Assembly (NCBI RefSeq): GCF_014200725.1
Contig: NZ_JACHCL010000001.1
Coordinates: 682,001 to 746,000, forward strand
Reading direction: 5' to 3'
From: Janthinobacterium silvisoli
GTDB taxonomy: Bacteria > Pseudomonadota > Gammaproteobacteria > Burkholderiales > Burkholderiaceae_D
DNA: 64,000 nucleotides
Positions 17,548 to 27,145 of the stretch are shown piece by piece. The notes under the pieces were generated by a model. That model was given only the letters and a program-made list of their open reading frames with translations, searched no databases and was not told the origin of the DNA. Numbering within the stretch: position 1 is the first letter of the stretch; every line of letters begins with the position of its first letter. Both the position numbers and the translations under genes were made by a program.

Positions 17548-18408
17548 ATGCTGGAACTGTTGAGTGAGCACGCCTGTTTTGGCGGCGTACAACGTTTTTA
17601 CCGCCACGATGCGCAAGCGATCGGCTTGCCGATGCGTTTTTCCGTGTTTATTCCGGCTGGCGCGCAAGACGCCAAGGCCGACAAGAAACACCCTGCCCTG
17701 TTTTACCTGGCGGGCCTGACCTGTACCGAAGAAACGTTCATGATCAAGGGTGGCGCCCAGCGCGTGGCAGCCGAAGAAGGCTTGGTGCTGATCGCGCCCG
17801 ACACCAGCCCCCGTGGCGCCAATATTGCCGGAGAAAGCGAGTCCTGGGATTTCGGCGCGGGCGCGGGCTTTTATGTCGACGCCACCGAAGCGCCGTGGAG
17901 CAGCCACTACCGCATGTATAGCTACCTGCTGGAATTGCGGACCCTGCTGGTGCAGGAACTGGGCATCGATCCGCAGCGCACCGGCATTTTTGGCCACTCG
18001 ATGGGCGGCCATGGCGCGCTGGTACTAGCCTTGCGCAATCCCCACCTGTTCCGCTCCGTGTCGGCCTTTGCACCGATCGCCGCACCATCGCAGTGTGCAT
18101 GGGGCAAGAAGGCATTCACAGGCTATCTGGGCAGCGATGAAAGCAGCTGGCAGAAATACGACGCCAGCGCGCTGGTACGCAGCCGGCAAGGCAAGCAGCC
18201 GTTATTTCCGAATGGAATATTGATCGACCAGGGCCTGGCCGACAAATTCTTGCCGGAACAATTGTTCCCTGAAGTCTTCGAGGCAGCCTGCTGCGATGCA
18301 AACCAGCCCTTGCAGCTGCGCCGCCACGCCGGCTATGACCATGGCTATTATTTTATCGCCACTTTCATGGAAGAGCACTTGCGCTTCCATGCCCGCAATC
18401 TGCGCTAA
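17548..18408 (+). CDS. fghA: S-formylglutathione hydrolase
   Basis: 286 residues, full family length. Esterase-D signatures: YLAGLTCTEETFMIKGGAQR (about 52-71), the serine elbow GHSMGGHGAL (Ser about 149), and the catalytic His in AGYDHGYYFI (about 262) with the acid in DQGLADKF. It hydrolyses S-formylglutathione to formate and glutathione, the second step of formaldehyde detoxification. AAGGAGAA precedes the ATG. The usual partner, class III alcohol dehydrogenase, is not adjacent. The formate made could feed the formate dehydrogenase encoded at 41-45.7 kb (inference). Confidence 0.95.
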   Translation: MLELLSEHACFGGVQRFYRHDAQAIGLPMRFSVFIPAGAQDAKADKKHPALFYLAGLTCTEETFMIKGGAQRVAAEEGLVLIAPDTSPRGANIAGESESWDFGAGAGFYVDATEAPWSSHYRMYSYLLELRTLLVQELGIDPQRTGIFGHSMGGHGALVLALRNPHLFRSVSAFAPIAAPSQCAWGKKAFTGYLGSDESSWQKYDASALVRSRQGKQPLFPNGILIDQGLADKFLPEQLFPEVFEAACCDANQPLQLRRHAGYDHGYYFIATFMEEHLRFHARNLR

Positions 18409-18419
18409 CCCTCGTAAAA

Positions 18420-19088
18420 CTACTGGACCGTACTGGCATGCCCGTTGAAATGATGGGTGTACCAGTCCGTGGCCAGCAAGGCAGCCTGATGGCGGGCGTC
18501 CAGGCCGCCCGGTGCGGCGATCTGTTCCAGCTGTTTATCGCAGCGCAAGGTGGTAAACGCCATGCGGTTCAAGCCCAGCACATCGGGATCGTGGCCACCC
18601 ACCATCAGCAGCGAGGGCACGCGCACATTTTCCAGCGCCGCCTTGCCCGCCATTCCCATTTGCCCGTCGCATACGGCCAACGCCGCAATCTGGCTACCGC
18701 GCCAGGCCGCCAGTTGCATCACCACGGCGGCACTGACGCCATCGCCATACAAACCGCAGGGCAAATGCCGGGTGGACGGGTCAAGCTTGAGCCAGGCCAG
18801 CGCCTTTTCCAGCTGGCTCGCCAACAAGACGATATCGCTATGAACAAAGTAGGCATGGCCATTGCTGCCACCCGCCGGGCTGACTTCGCCCTGGTCAAAA
18901 CGCAGGGTGGCGATGCCAGAACGTAAAAAATCCTGGGAAGTAGCATGGCTCGATGCGTTCAGATAATCACCGGAACCTGGATCCGCGCCATGGGCAAACA
19001 GCACAACGCCAACCGCGCCTTCCGGCACGGATAGCACGCCGTCCAATTGAAGTTCATCCGCCGTGATGCTGACAAATTGTTCTTGCAT
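18420..19088 (-). CDS. dienelactone-hydrolase-like protein with an altered catalytic triad
   Basis: 222 residues from the ATG preceded by GGAGG; the ATG 48 bp upstream is not supported. The fold matches the small dienelactone-hydrolase relatives: GVVLFAHGADPGSG, FLRSGIATLRFD, LYGDGVSAAVVMQLAAW and LLMVGGHDPDVLGLNRMAF. At the nucleophile elbow, where relatives have G-x-S-x-G, the sequence reads Y-G-D-G-V-S, and the usual ATHLF histidine region reads APGGLDARHQ. Asp in VGGHDPDV is kept. It is probably non-catalytic or uses another residue. It is convergent with fghA. Confidence 0.7.
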   Translation of the reverse strand: MQEQFVSITADELQLDGVLSVPEGAVGVVLFAHGADPGSGDYLNASSHATSQDFLRSGIATLRFDQGEVSPAGGSNGHAYFVHSDIVLLASQLEKALAWLKLDPSTRHLPCGLYGDGVSAAVVMQLAAWRGSQIAALAVCDGQMGMAGKAALENVRVPSLLMVGGHDPDVLGLNRMAFTTLRCDKQLEQIAAPGGLDARHQAALLATDWYTHHFNGHASTVQ

Positions 19089-19228
19089 GTCTGCCTCCAC
19101 AATCGAGCTGGTTGGACCAAACCGGGCGCGGGCCACTACACTATTTTCAGCACCAGGCGGCAGCCTTTAGTGTAACAGCCTGCGCCGGCTCACGCAGGGG
19201 CACGAAAGCAACTGTGTGATCAAGCTGA

Positions 19229-21505
19229 TCACACAGCGCCATACCGGTCCAGCGCCTTCAATACCGCTTCCGGCCGTATCGGCAAATGCCGCACGCGCGC
19301 CGCTACCGCGGCAAAGATGGCGTTGCCGATAGCGGGTGCCACCACAGTTACGGGCGGTTCGCCCAGGCCCGTCGCCATCTCCGTACTGCAGATAAATTCA
19401 ATGTCCAGTTCCGGCACGTCGGCCATGCGCAAGGGCAAGTAGGAATTCAGATTGCTATCCTTCACGGCACCGTTCAAAAACGCCGTACCTTCATGCAGCG
19501 CCATGCTCAGGCCCAGCAGTGCGCCGCCCTCGGCCTGGGCCAGCGCGCCATCAGGGTCAATAATCACGCCCGCATCGATCACCAGGGTCAGTTTTTCGAC
19601 TTGCACCATGCAGGTCTTGCGGTCTACCCGCACCCTGGCTACGCAAGCCGTCCAGGTCGGCATGCCGCGCTCCTGGCCGCCCGTAGCGGCGATACCCAGC
19701 CCCGTGTCGGCCGGCATGGCGGCGCCCCAGCCGGCTTTTTCCGCAGCACGCCGCAGCACGTGGGCCAAGCGTTCGGCGCCGCCCGCATTGCGGCCCTTCC
19801 CCTGCAATAGCGACAAACGGAAATCGAGCGGATCGGCCTTGGCCGCCTGCGCCGCCTCGTCCATAAAACTTTCCACCGCCCAACTGGTCCAGGCCGGACC
19901 CGTGCCACGTAGCCAGCCGGGCCGGAAACTGCTATTGGCCTGGTCGTTGGAAACAGTGCGCACGCGCTGCGCTCCCACCGTGTACCAGTGGTCGGCGCCG
20001 GCGATGGCGGACGGATCATAGGGGTGGCCTTGCTTATCCTTGACCAGCCAGGCGGGGAACATCACCTGCGCGGGCCAGCCGGCGCTGGCTTCATGCTGCA
20101 TGGCAATCACTTTACCCGCCCCATCAAAAGCCAAACGCAGATGCTGCAAGGAAGGTGAGCGGGGCGAGTCAACATGGCTATCGTCGGCACGCGTACAAAT
20201 CAGCTTGACGGGACGGCCCAGTGCCTGCGCCGCCAGCGCGGCCGGCACGCAATAATCGCCATTCAGGCGCCGGCCCATGTTGCCGCCCAGCAGATAGGTA
20301 TGCAAGACGATGTGGCTTTGCGCTACCTTCAATGCCTGCGCCAGCACGGGCAAGATCAGCGATGGCGCCTGATTGCCCGCATGCACATGCCATATGCCAT
20401 CGATTTGCTGCACCAGCGCATTGAGCGGTTCCAGCTCGAAATGCAGCACGGTACTGGTGGTGTAGTGGCGCTCCAGGGTCAGCGCTGCCCCCTTGAATGC
20501 TTGCTCCAGACCATCGTCATCGACCACGCGCGCGCCCAGGCTGGCATCGTGGAGCTGCCTGGTGGCATAGGCCAGAATGTCCTGCTCCGACACATGCGCT
20601 GCCGCTCCCGTGCGCCATTTCACTTGCACCAGCTCGGCGGCGCGGCTGGCCGCCGCGTAGGAATCGGCATACACCATGACCCAGCCGGGCACCGTATTGC
20701 TGGGATCGTTCAAGGCGGCAGCCCCGATATAGCCCTTGATTTTACGGGCGGCCGTGTCGTCGATGGAAACGACCTTGGCGCCATGGCGCGTGGGTGGAAT
20801 TTTTGGCCGCGCATGCACCATGCCTGCTACCTGGACATCGATGCCATAGACGGCCGAGCCATCCGTTTTGGATGGAATATCGAGCGCCTGCACGCTCTGG
20901 CCGATCAGGGTACGCTGCTGCGGTGTTTTCAGCACGATGGCCTGTAATTGCGCGGGCGTGTAGTGGCGGGCCAGCTTGCCACGGCGCACGATCTCGCCAT
21001 ACGACACGGAGCGGCCACGTCCATGCACCACGCCTAGTTTGGCCGTGCACGCGGCAACAGGTACGCGCAACAGCCTGGCGCCCTCCTCGATCAGCGCGAT
21101 GCGTCCAGCCGCGCCGGCACGGCTGAGCGGATCGAAATCTTGCCATACGGAGCGGCTGCCAGCCGTCACCATCGGCCCCCACCTGGGATCGCTATCGACA
21201 TACTGCAGGCGCACCTTGTCCCAATCGGCTTCCAGTTCCTCGGCAACGATGCGCGCCAGCGCCGTGCCGATATGCTGGCCCACTTCTGCCCTGGCGATAT
21301 TGACGGTGACGATGCCGTCGCGGCCGATCCCGAACCAGATGCCGGGATCGAACGCAGGCGCGGCTTCTGGTCCGGATATCGCCGGCGCCAGCTTGCTATC
21401 GGCCAGGGAACTGTCGGCACGCAAAAAGGCCAAGGTAAAACCGGTGCCGGCGGCGGCGATCAGGAAACCGCGGCGGCCCGGCGAGACAGGTATGGAGTCA
21501 TGCAT
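19229..21505 (-). CDS. iorB: xanthine dehydrogenase-family molybdopterin subunit (isoquinoline 1-oxidoreductase beta-type)
   Basis: 758 residues from the ATG overlapping the small-subunit stop by 8 bp. The N-terminus is a twin-arginine signal ([20 protein letters not shown]), so the cofactor-loaded protein is exported folded. The body has the duplicated aldehyde/xanthine oxidase molybdopterin-binding domains ([59 protein letters not shown] near the end with the conserved Glu of the active site). It hydroxylates an N-heterocycle or oxidises an aldehyde in the periplasm. It lacks an FAD partner; electrons likely go through the 2Fe-2S subunit to the triheme cytochrome c encoded upstream. Confidence 0.88.
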   Translation of the reverse strand: MHDSIPVSPGRRGFLIAAAGTGFTLAFLRADSSLADSKLAPAISGPEAAPAFDPGIWFGIGRDGIVTVNIARAEVGQHIGTALARIVAEELEADWDKVRLQYVDSDPRWGPMVTAGSRSVWQDFDPLSRAGAAGRIALIEEGARLLRVPVAACTAKLGVVHGRGRSVSYGEIVRRGKLARHYTPAQLQAIVLKTPQQRTLIGQSVQALDIPSKTDGSAVYGIDVQVAGMVHARPKIPPTRHGAKVVSIDDTAARKIKGYIGAAALNDPSNTVPGWVMVYADSYAAASRAAELVQVKWRTGAAAHVSEQDILAYATRQLHDASLGARVVDDDGLEQAFKGAALTLERHYTTSTVLHFELEPLNALVQQIDGIWHVHAGNQAPSLILPVLAQALKVAQSHIVLHTYLLGGNMGRRLNGDYCVPAALAAQALGRPVKLICTRADDSHVDSPRSPSLQHLRLAFDGAGKVIAMQHEASAGWPAQVMFPAWLVKDKQGHPYDPSAIAGADHWYTVGAQRVRTVSNDQANSSFRPGWLRGTGPAWTSWAVESFMDEAAQAAKADPLDFRLSLLQGKGRNAGGAERLAHVLRRAAEKAGWGAAMPADTGLGIAATGGQERGMPTWTACVARVRVDRKTCMVQVEKLTLVIDAGVIIDPDGALAQAEGGALLGLSMALHEGTAFLNGAVKDSNLNSYLPLRMADVPELDIEFICSTEMATGLGEPPVTVVAPAIGNAIFAAVAARVRHLPIRPEAVLKALDRYGAV

Positions 21506-21971
21506 GGGGCGGCATCTCCTGCCCACTGGCGGCCGCCAGCTTGATCGCCTTGCGGATGCGTACATACGCCATGCAGCGGCACAGGTTGCCACTCATCACG
21601 GCATCGATGTTGGCATCGGTCGGTTGCGGATAATCGCGCAGCAAGGTGGCCGCTTGCATGATCTGGCCCGGCTGGCAATAACCACACTGTGGCGCTTGCG
21701 CCGCGATCCACGCTTGCTGCAACGGGTGTTTTCCATCGGGCGACAAGCCTTCGATGGTGGTGATGGCGCACGCCTCGACAGAAGCAACCGGCGTGATGCA
21801 CGAACGCACGGCGCGCCCATCCACATGTACGGTACAAGCTCCGCACAGGCCGATGCCGCAGCCAAACTTGGTACCGGTTAATTGGGCGACCTCGCGCAGC
21901 ACCCATAGCAAAGGCGTTTGCGGATCGACATCGGCGGCGAGTGGCTGCCCATTGACAATAATATTATGCAT
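21498..21971 (-). CDS. iorA: (2Fe-2S)-binding small subunit of the molybdenum hydroxylase
   Basis: 157 residues with eight cluster cysteines in the order of the xanthine-oxidase small subunit: a plant-ferredoxin loop [18 protein letters not shown] (about 36-53) plus one more Cys in VRSCITP, then the helical cluster domain [12 protein letters not shown] (about 95) and [11 protein letters not shown] (about 129). It carries electrons from the molybdenum site of IorB. It has no signal peptide, so it is probably carried out with IorB by the Tat system. Stop and start of the two genes overlap. Confidence 0.93.
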   Translation of the reverse strand: MHNIIVNGQPLAADVDPQTPLLWVLREVAQLTGTKFGCGIGLCGACTVHVDGRAVRSCITPVASVEACAITTIEGLSPDGKHPLQQAWIAAQAPQCGYCQPGQIMQAATLLRDYPQPTDANIDAVMSGNLCRCMAYVRIRKAIKLAAASGQEMPPHA

Positions 21972-21989
21972 ACTGGTCTTTCAATTCAA

Positions 21990-23270
21990 TCACTGGGCAG
22001 CACGGGCGCGGACCACCGCCGCTTCCAGCTCGGGCCACGCCGGCTGGCTGCTGCGGCTACGGCGCAGATAAGCGGCCAGCTGGGCAATATCAGCATCCGA
22101 CAGCGCCTGCGCAAAGCCCGGCATCAAGCCTGGATTGTTTGATCCATGCAGTATCACCTGCAGCAGATTGGCCGGATCGGGCAAACTGACAGCGCTGTTC
22201 AAGCTCAGCTCGGGGCGCACCGCCACCGGCCGGCCATCGCTATTCGAGTGGCACGCGGCGCAAGCCGCCACATACAGGCTGGCGCCACGGTCATTATCGA
22301 CCAGGCTGACCTTTTGCGAGTGGGCAATCGCCGCCTTGACGACCGCATCCACATCGGTCTTGCTGTGTTCCGCATCGGCCACATCGGCAAAATAGATGGC
22401 CAGCGCGCGCACGTCGCTGTCAGGTGCGCCCTTCAAGCCCTGCACGACTGTCGACATGGGTCCGGCCGCCACACCGTGCAAGGCGGTGGCGCCCGTGCGC
22501 AAGAAAGCAGTCAGCTCATCCTTCGTCCATGGCAGTGGCGCCGTATTGGCGCTGGTCAAGGCTGGCGCATACCAGTGGGCCATGGGACGGCCCAGGTAAG
22601 CGGAGCTGGCAATTTCGGCGCCCAGCGCATTGCGCGGCGTATGGCAGGCGGCGCAATGGGCCAGCCCTTCGGCCAGATAGCGGCCCCGGTTCCAGTCTTG
22701 TCCATGTGCAGCATCCGGCGCCAGCGCGCCTGGCTTGAAGTACAGCAACTTCCAGCCCGCCTGCAGCGCGCGCAAGTTCAGGGGAAACGGCAAGGTATTC
22801 GCGCGCGGCGCCGCATAGACAGGCGGGCGCGTCATGAAATAGGCGTACAGGGCCGTCAAATCGGCATCATTGACGTGGGTAAAATGTGTGTAAGGAAAAG
22901 CTGGATACAGATGGTCGCCATCGCGGCGCACGCCTTCGCGCATGGCGCGCTGAAATGCGGCCAGCGACCAGCGGCCGATACCGGTCTGCGTATCGGGCGT
23001 CAGATTGGTGGCGTAAATCGTGCCAAACGCGGTGGCCAGGCCGCGCCCGCCCGCATAGTCGGCGCCGTCTTTGGCCGTGTGGCAGGCGGCGCAATTGCCA
23101 ATGCCGGCCAAGACCCGGCCTTGTTCGACCAGTTGCCGTGAAAAAGTCTCCGCGGGCGGCGGATTGATGGGCGCTATGGCGGGACGCCAGTAATAAGCGG
23201 CAACAACGCCGGCCAGGGCAAGTAACAGGGCCAGCAATATGGACAGGCCGGCAACAATCTTCTTAATCAA
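21990..23270 (-). CDS. triheme cytochrome c, electron acceptor of the molybdenum hydroxylase
   Basis: Three CAACH heme sites (about residues 58, 210 and 340 of 426) with late methionine ligands (for example NPGLMPGFAQAL) define three class I cytochrome c domains. A hydrophobic N-terminal segment (IVAGLSILLALLLALAGVVAAYYW) anchors or exports it. Start choice: TTG at 23270 has GGAA 7 nt upstream and puts the signal helix at the very N-terminus; an ATG at 23327 adds a cysteine-rich stretch with no ribosome site, so it is less likely. This gene, iorA and iorB form one operon (18-bp gap), giving an enzyme that delivers electrons to the respiratory chain. Confidence 0.88.
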   Translation of the reverse strand: MIKKIVAGLSILLALLLALAGVVAAYYWRPAIAPINPPPAETFSRQLVEQGRVLAGIGNCAACHTAKDGADYAGGRGLATAFGTIYATNLTPDTQTGIGRWSLAAFQRAMREGVRRDGDHLYPAFPYTHFTHVNDADLTALYAYFMTRPPVYAAPRANTLPFPLNLRALQAGWKLLYFKPGALAPDAAHGQDWNRGRYLAEGLAHCAACHTPRNALGAEIASSAYLGRPMAHWYAPALTSANTAPLPWTKDELTAFLRTGATALHGVAAGPMSTVVQGLKGAPDSDVRALAIYFADVADAEHSKTDVDAVVKAAIAHSQKVSLVDNDRGASLYVAACAACHSNSDGRPVAVRPELSLNSAVSLPDPANLLQVILHGSNNPGLMPGFAQALSDADIAQLAAYLRRSRSSQPAWPELEAAVVRARAAQ

Positions 23271-23437
23271 ACGATAATTCCATTCAAAACAGGCTGGACA
23301 CGCGGTGCAACAAACAGCGAACGGCATGGCAGTGGGATGCCCAATCTTACCCGATTGCGACTTGTTGCATGTACGCAAAGACAAGCCTGCCGATGGGTAT
23401 CCACAGCAGGCGGGCACGGCTGAGGGGCACTGCGCTT

Positions 23438-23443
23438 TATAAT
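23438..23443 (+). promoter_or_regulatory. TATAAT -10 element before the antiporter gene
   Basis: A perfect TATAAT lies 33 bp before the ATG at 23476; I see no matching -35 hexamer at 16-18 bp. Confidence 0.4.
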
Positions 23444-23475
23444 CGTCTTTTCAGCACGCCGGCCTCGTTTCTCCC

Positions 23476-25128
23476 ATGCATACCGTTACCGTAATCCTTA
23501 TCCTGGTCCTGACCGTCGTCCTGTGCGGCTTTGCCGCCCGTACACGCTGGGTCAGACTACCGCTGCCGCTGGTGCAAATTGCCGGTGGCTCGGTGCTCGC
23601 CCTGCTCGGCATGCAATTGCCGCTCGACCCCGATATTTTCTTTCTGCTCTTCATTCCGCCGCTGCTGTTCCTCGATGGCTGGCGCATTCCCAAGGGGGCG
23701 TTTTTCAGCGATGCCCGCTCGATCCTGATGCTGGCCATCGGCCTGGTGCTGTTTACCGTGCTGGGCATGGGCTTCTTCATCGACTGGCTTATCCCCAGCG
23801 TACCGCTGGCCGTGGCCTTTGCCCTGGGCGCCATCCTGTCGCCGACCGATCCGGTAGCGGTGTCGGCGATTGCGGCCGGCAATCCGATTCCGCCACGCCT
23901 GATGCATATCCTGGAAGGCGAATCGCTTCTGAATGACGCATCGGGCCTGGTCTGCTTTACCTTTGCCGTGGCGGCCATGATGACGGGCGGCTTTTCCATC
24001 GGCGCTGCCTCGCTGAGCTTTTTACGCGAAGCGGGCGGTGGCATCGTCATCGGCCTGGCTATTTCCTGGGGTGTGGGCCTGGCCAATAAGTGGCTGGTCA
24101 GCAAGGTCGGAGAAGAACCGGGCTTGCAAATCCTGATCAGCATTCTGATTCCGTTCGCCGCCTATCTGGGCGCCGAGCAAATTCATGGCTCCGGCATTCT
24201 GGCCGCCGCCACGGCCGGTGTTTCCATGCATTACGCCGACCTGATCGGCCGCCCGCTGGCCGCTACCCGCACCCAGCGCAAGGCCGTCTGGGATACCGTA
24301 CAACTGGTGTTGAATGGCGCCATCTTCGTCATGCTGGGCGCCCAATTGCCCGCCAGCATAGGCAGCCTGCAGGCGGCGTCCATCGAAGTGGGCGCCGGCA
24401 GCGCCTGGAAACTGCCGCTGTATGTGGTGGCGATCACCGTCGGCCTGACCTTCATGCGCTTCCTGTGGGTCTTCATTTCCATGAAACTCACCTTGTTCAA
24501 GCAAAACAAGAAAGACGGCCTGGCAGGCAAGGAGGGCAAGCAGCTGGTGCGTCCCAGCCTGCGCTTGCTGCTGGTAGCCTCGTTTGCGGGCGTGCGCGGC
24601 GCCCTGACCCTGGCCGGCATATTGACCCTGCCGCTCTTCTTGCCGGATGGTACGCGTTTTCCTGCACGCGACCTGGTCATTTTTATTGCCATGGGCGTGA
24701 TCCTGCTGTCCTTGATCCTCGCCAGCATCACCCTTCCCCTGCTGACCAAGGGCCTGGTGTTTGCGCCGCCGGCCCGGCGCTCCAGCGAAGAGCGCAATGC
24801 GCGTTCGGCAGCGGCCGAAGCGGCCATCGCGCGGCTGGAAAAAGTATGCGAAGGCGTCAGCACGGAAGGCAAGCAGCAAGTCGTCACGGAAGCGGCGAAC
24901 CGCTTGATCGAAGCTTACCGGCGGCGCCTGGCGTATGGCGAAAGCAGCAATGATGAAGCGGCCCGCATGCAGGAACTGGCCAAGGCGGAACGGGCGCTGC
25001 GCCTCGAAGCCTTGACGGCCGAACGCGATGAACTGTTCCGGCGCCGCATTTCCGGCGAACTCGATGACGCCATCCACTTGCGCCTGCTGCGTGAAATCGA
25101 TTTACTGGAAGCCACCCTGGAAGAGTAA
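23476..25128 (+). CDS. Na+/H+ antiporter, CPA1 family
   Basis: 550 residues. About 12 membrane helices occupy residues 1-425, with CPA1 ion-site motifs ALGAILSPTDPVAVSAIAAG (about 116-135) and ILEGESLLNDASGLVCF (about 145). SFAGVRGALTLAGILTLPLF is the conserved arginine helix near residue 375. A cytoplasmic, charged helical tail (residues 430-550) is rich in Glu, Arg and Ala and may regulate activity. It exchanges cytoplasmic Na+ (or K+) for protons in pH and salt homeostasis. A monocistronic unit, divergent from the cytochrome/ior operon. Confidence 0.92.
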   Translation: MHTVTVILILVLTVVLCGFAARTRWVRLPLPLVQIAGGSVLALLGMQLPLDPDIFFLLFIPPLLFLDGWRIPKGAFFSDARSILMLAIGLVLFTVLGMGFFIDWLIPSVPLAVAFALGAILSPTDPVAVSAIAAGNPIPPRLMHILEGESLLNDASGLVCFTFAVAAMMTGGFSIGAASLSFLREAGGGIVIGLAISWGVGLANKWLVSKVGEEPGLQILISILIPFAAYLGAEQIHGSGILAAATAGVSMHYADLIGRPLAATRTQRKAVWDTVQLVLNGAIFVMLGAQLPASIGSLQAASIEVGAGSAWKLPLYVVAITVGLTFMRFLWVFISMKLTLFKQNKKDGLAGKEGKQLVRPSLRLLLVASFAGVRGALTLAGILTLPLFLPDGTRFPARDLVIFIAMGVILLSLILASITLPLLTKGLVFAPPARRSSEERNARSAAAEAAIARLEKVCEGVSTEGKQQVVTEAANRLIEAYRRRLAYGESSNDEAARMQELAKAERALRLEALTAERDELFRRRISGELDDAIHLRLLREIDLLEATLEE

Positions 25129-25172
25129 AAGCATGCCATATGGCAATAAATGCAAGCTTTTGATTAAGTGTT

Positions 25173-25178
25173 TATAAT
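25173..25178 (+). promoter_or_regulatory. TATAAT -10 element upstream of yfiR
   Basis: TATAAT sits 115 bp before the yfiR start in an AT-rich gap of 165 bp; no good -35 is seen. The long leader (25180-25293) has no clear terminator. Confidence 0.35.
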
Positions 25179-25293
25179 GCAAGGTTTTCGTGGTGATAGT
25201 GATTTACTTTCATCACACAGTTCCGTACAGTTTATGTGTGTGCTGTATTTACCACCTGACCTTGCTTGTAAATAATTAAAGATAGCCATCGCC

Positions 25294-25872
25294 GTGCCTT
25301 TCCTCTTCCGCCCCTGGCGCCGCCTGCCACTGCTGCTCGGCTGCCTGTTGCTGGCCTGCGCCACCGTCGGCACGGGTACGGCGTCGGCGCAAGGCGCGGC
25401 GCCGGCCACGCCCGCCAGCGCCGAAGCCAGGCGCCCGGCCGATATCGCCCAGATACTGTTCGGTATCATCAGCTATGTGCGCTGGCCTTTGGCGCGGCCG
25501 GAAGTACGCGTCTGCATGGTCGGCAACGTGCGCCAGGAAAATGCGATTACCGACACCCCGGCATCGAGCATGGGGCAGCGCGTCCGCCTGAAGATCCAGA
25601 CCGCCGTCGGCGCCGCCAGCGAATGCGATGTCGTGTATCTGGGCAGCCTGCCCGACACCGAACGCGAGCAGTTGCTGGCGCAAATCATCGGCAAGCCCAT
25701 CCTGTCGGTCAGCGAACCGGGCACTAGCTGCATCACCGGCACCATGTTTTGCCTGCGCCTGGTCGACACCCAGATCGGTTTTGACGTCAACCTCGACGCC
25801 ATCGCCCGCAGCGGCTTGCGCGTGCATCCGAACGCGCTGCAGATCGCCCGCCGCAAGGCCCCTTCGCCATGA
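25294..25872 (+). CDS. yfiR: YfiR family periplasmic repressor of a diguanylate cyclase
   Basis: 192 residues from a GTG start. A signal peptide (LLLGCLLLACATVGTGTASA) directs it to the periplasm. The mature domain is DUF4154/YfiR: ADIAQILFGIISYVRWP, VRVCMVGN, a CDVVYLGSLPD segment, GKPILSVSEPG, and IGFDVNLDAIARSGLRV before the end. Four mature cysteines (in VCMV, ECDV, TSCIT, MFCLR) fit the disulphide-dependent folding known for Pseudomonas YfiR. By family knowledge it binds the periplasmic domain of YfiN and holds it inactive. It overlaps yfiN by 4 bp. Confidence 0.88.
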   Translation: MPFLFRPWRRLPLLLGCLLLACATVGTGTASAQGAAPATPASAEARRPADIAQILFGIISYVRWPLARPEVRVCMVGNVRQENAITDTPASSMGQRVRLKIQTAVGAASECDVVYLGSLPDTEREQLLAQIIGKPILSVSEPGTSCITGTMFCLRLVDTQIGFDVNLDAIARSGLRVHPNALQIARRKAPSP

Positions 25873-27128
25873 AATCCATGACCATCAAGAAACCCCGGCC
25901 CACCCTGGATAGCGTCTTGCGGCGCGCCCATCTGAGCGTCTCGCTGATCGCCGTGCTGGCGGCCGGCCTGACACTGACGGCCGTGGCGCTGCTGGCCCTG
26001 CGCGTGTATTCAGACCAGAATTTGCGCCTGGTGGCACGCTCGATGAGCTACACGGTGGAAGCGGCCGTGGTATTTGGCGATCCCATTGCCGCCAAGGAAG
26101 CGCTGGCCCTGATCGGCGTCAATGAAGATATAGACCAGGCCTGGGTCAAGGATAAGGAAGGCAAGATTCTGGCCCGCTGGGAACGGGGTGAACACGGCAC
26201 GCGCTACTATATCGAGCGCGCGCTGACGGGCTGGATGCTGCCCGACCAGCTGACGTTTCCCATCACCCATGACGAGCAGGCGATCGGCAGCATCGCGCTG
26301 GTGCCGCACAGCCGCAGCCTGCTGCCCTTCTTGCTCACCGGCCTGTCTTGCCTGCTGGGCTGCCTGGTACTGAGCCTGGCCGTGGCGGTGCGCATGTCGC
26401 GCCGCATGGAAATCGACATCACGGCGCCGCTGCGCCATCTGGCTGAAACAGCGCACCGCGTGCGGCGCGAGCGCTCGTTTGAATTGCGTGTGCCAAGCGC
26501 CAATATTGCCGAACTCAATCAGCTCAATGATGACTTTAACGCACTGCTCGACGAGCTGGAAGCATGGCAAAGCCATCTGCAAAAGGAAAATGCCTCACTG
26601 TCGCACCGCGCCAACCATGACAGCCTGACGGGCTTGTCCAACCGTGCCTTTCTGGAAACGGAACTGGAGCGGGCCGTCAGCGAAGCGCGTATCAGCAATG
26701 GCAAGGTAGCCGTGCTGTTTCTCGACAGCGACCGCTTCAAGTACATCAATGACACCTACGGCCACGCGTCGGGCGACCGCGTGCTGGTAACGATCGCCGC
26801 CCGCATCAAACAGCAATTACGCGAAGGCGACCTGGTGGCGCGGCTGGGCGGCGATGAATTTGCCATCCTGCTCAAGCCGCTGCGCCACAGCAGCGACGCC
26901 ATGCATATCGCCGACAACATCATCGCCGTCATGTCGCAGGCGATCGAATTGCCGACCGGCGAGAGCATCGTGACTTCGCTGACCATCGGCGTGGCCGTCT
27001 TCCCCGACCACGCCATCGATTCTGCCTCGCTGGTGGGCGCGGCCGACGAAGCGATGTACCGCGCCAAGCAGGCCCAGCGCGGCACGCGCGAAGTGGCACG
27101 CCTGTCGTGCAACCATCCTCCAACATGA
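25869..27128 (+). CDS. yfiN: YfiN/TpbB-type membrane diguanylate cyclase
   Basis: 419 residues. TM1 at about 21-45, a periplasmic CHASE8-like domain (YTVEAAVVFGDPIAAKEAL...), TM2 near 152-175 (LLPFLLTGLSCLLGCLVL), a HAMP segment, then a GGDEF domain. The catalytic motif RLGGDEFAIL is intact (about residue 327), and the REGD five residues before it is the canonical RxxD product-inhibition site. It makes c-di-GMP from two GTP. Encoded between yfiR and yfiB, it should be inhibited by YfiR and released when YfiB sequesters YfiR on envelope stress. The ATGA overlap with yfiR supports balanced synthesis. Confidence 0.93.
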   Translation: MKSMTIKKPRPTLDSVLRRAHLSVSLIAVLAAGLTLTAVALLALRVYSDQNLRLVARSMSYTVEAAVVFGDPIAAKEALALIGVNEDIDQAWVKDKEGKILARWERGEHGTRYYIERALTGWMLPDQLTFPITHDEQAIGSIALVPHSRSLLPFLLTGLSCLLGCLVLSLAVAVRMSRRMEIDITAPLRHLAETAHRVRRERSFELRVPSANIAELNQLNDDFNALLDELEAWQSHLQKENASLSHRANHDSLTGLSNRAFLETELERAVSEARISNGKVAVLFLDSDRFKYINDTYGHASGDRVLVTIAARIKQQLREGDLVARLGGDEFAILLKPLRHSSDAMHIADNIIAVMSQAIELPTGESIVTSLTIGVAVFPDHAIDSASLVGAADEAMYRAKQAQRGTREVARLSCNHPPT

Positions 27129-27145
27129 TGACAAGGAGCTTCACC

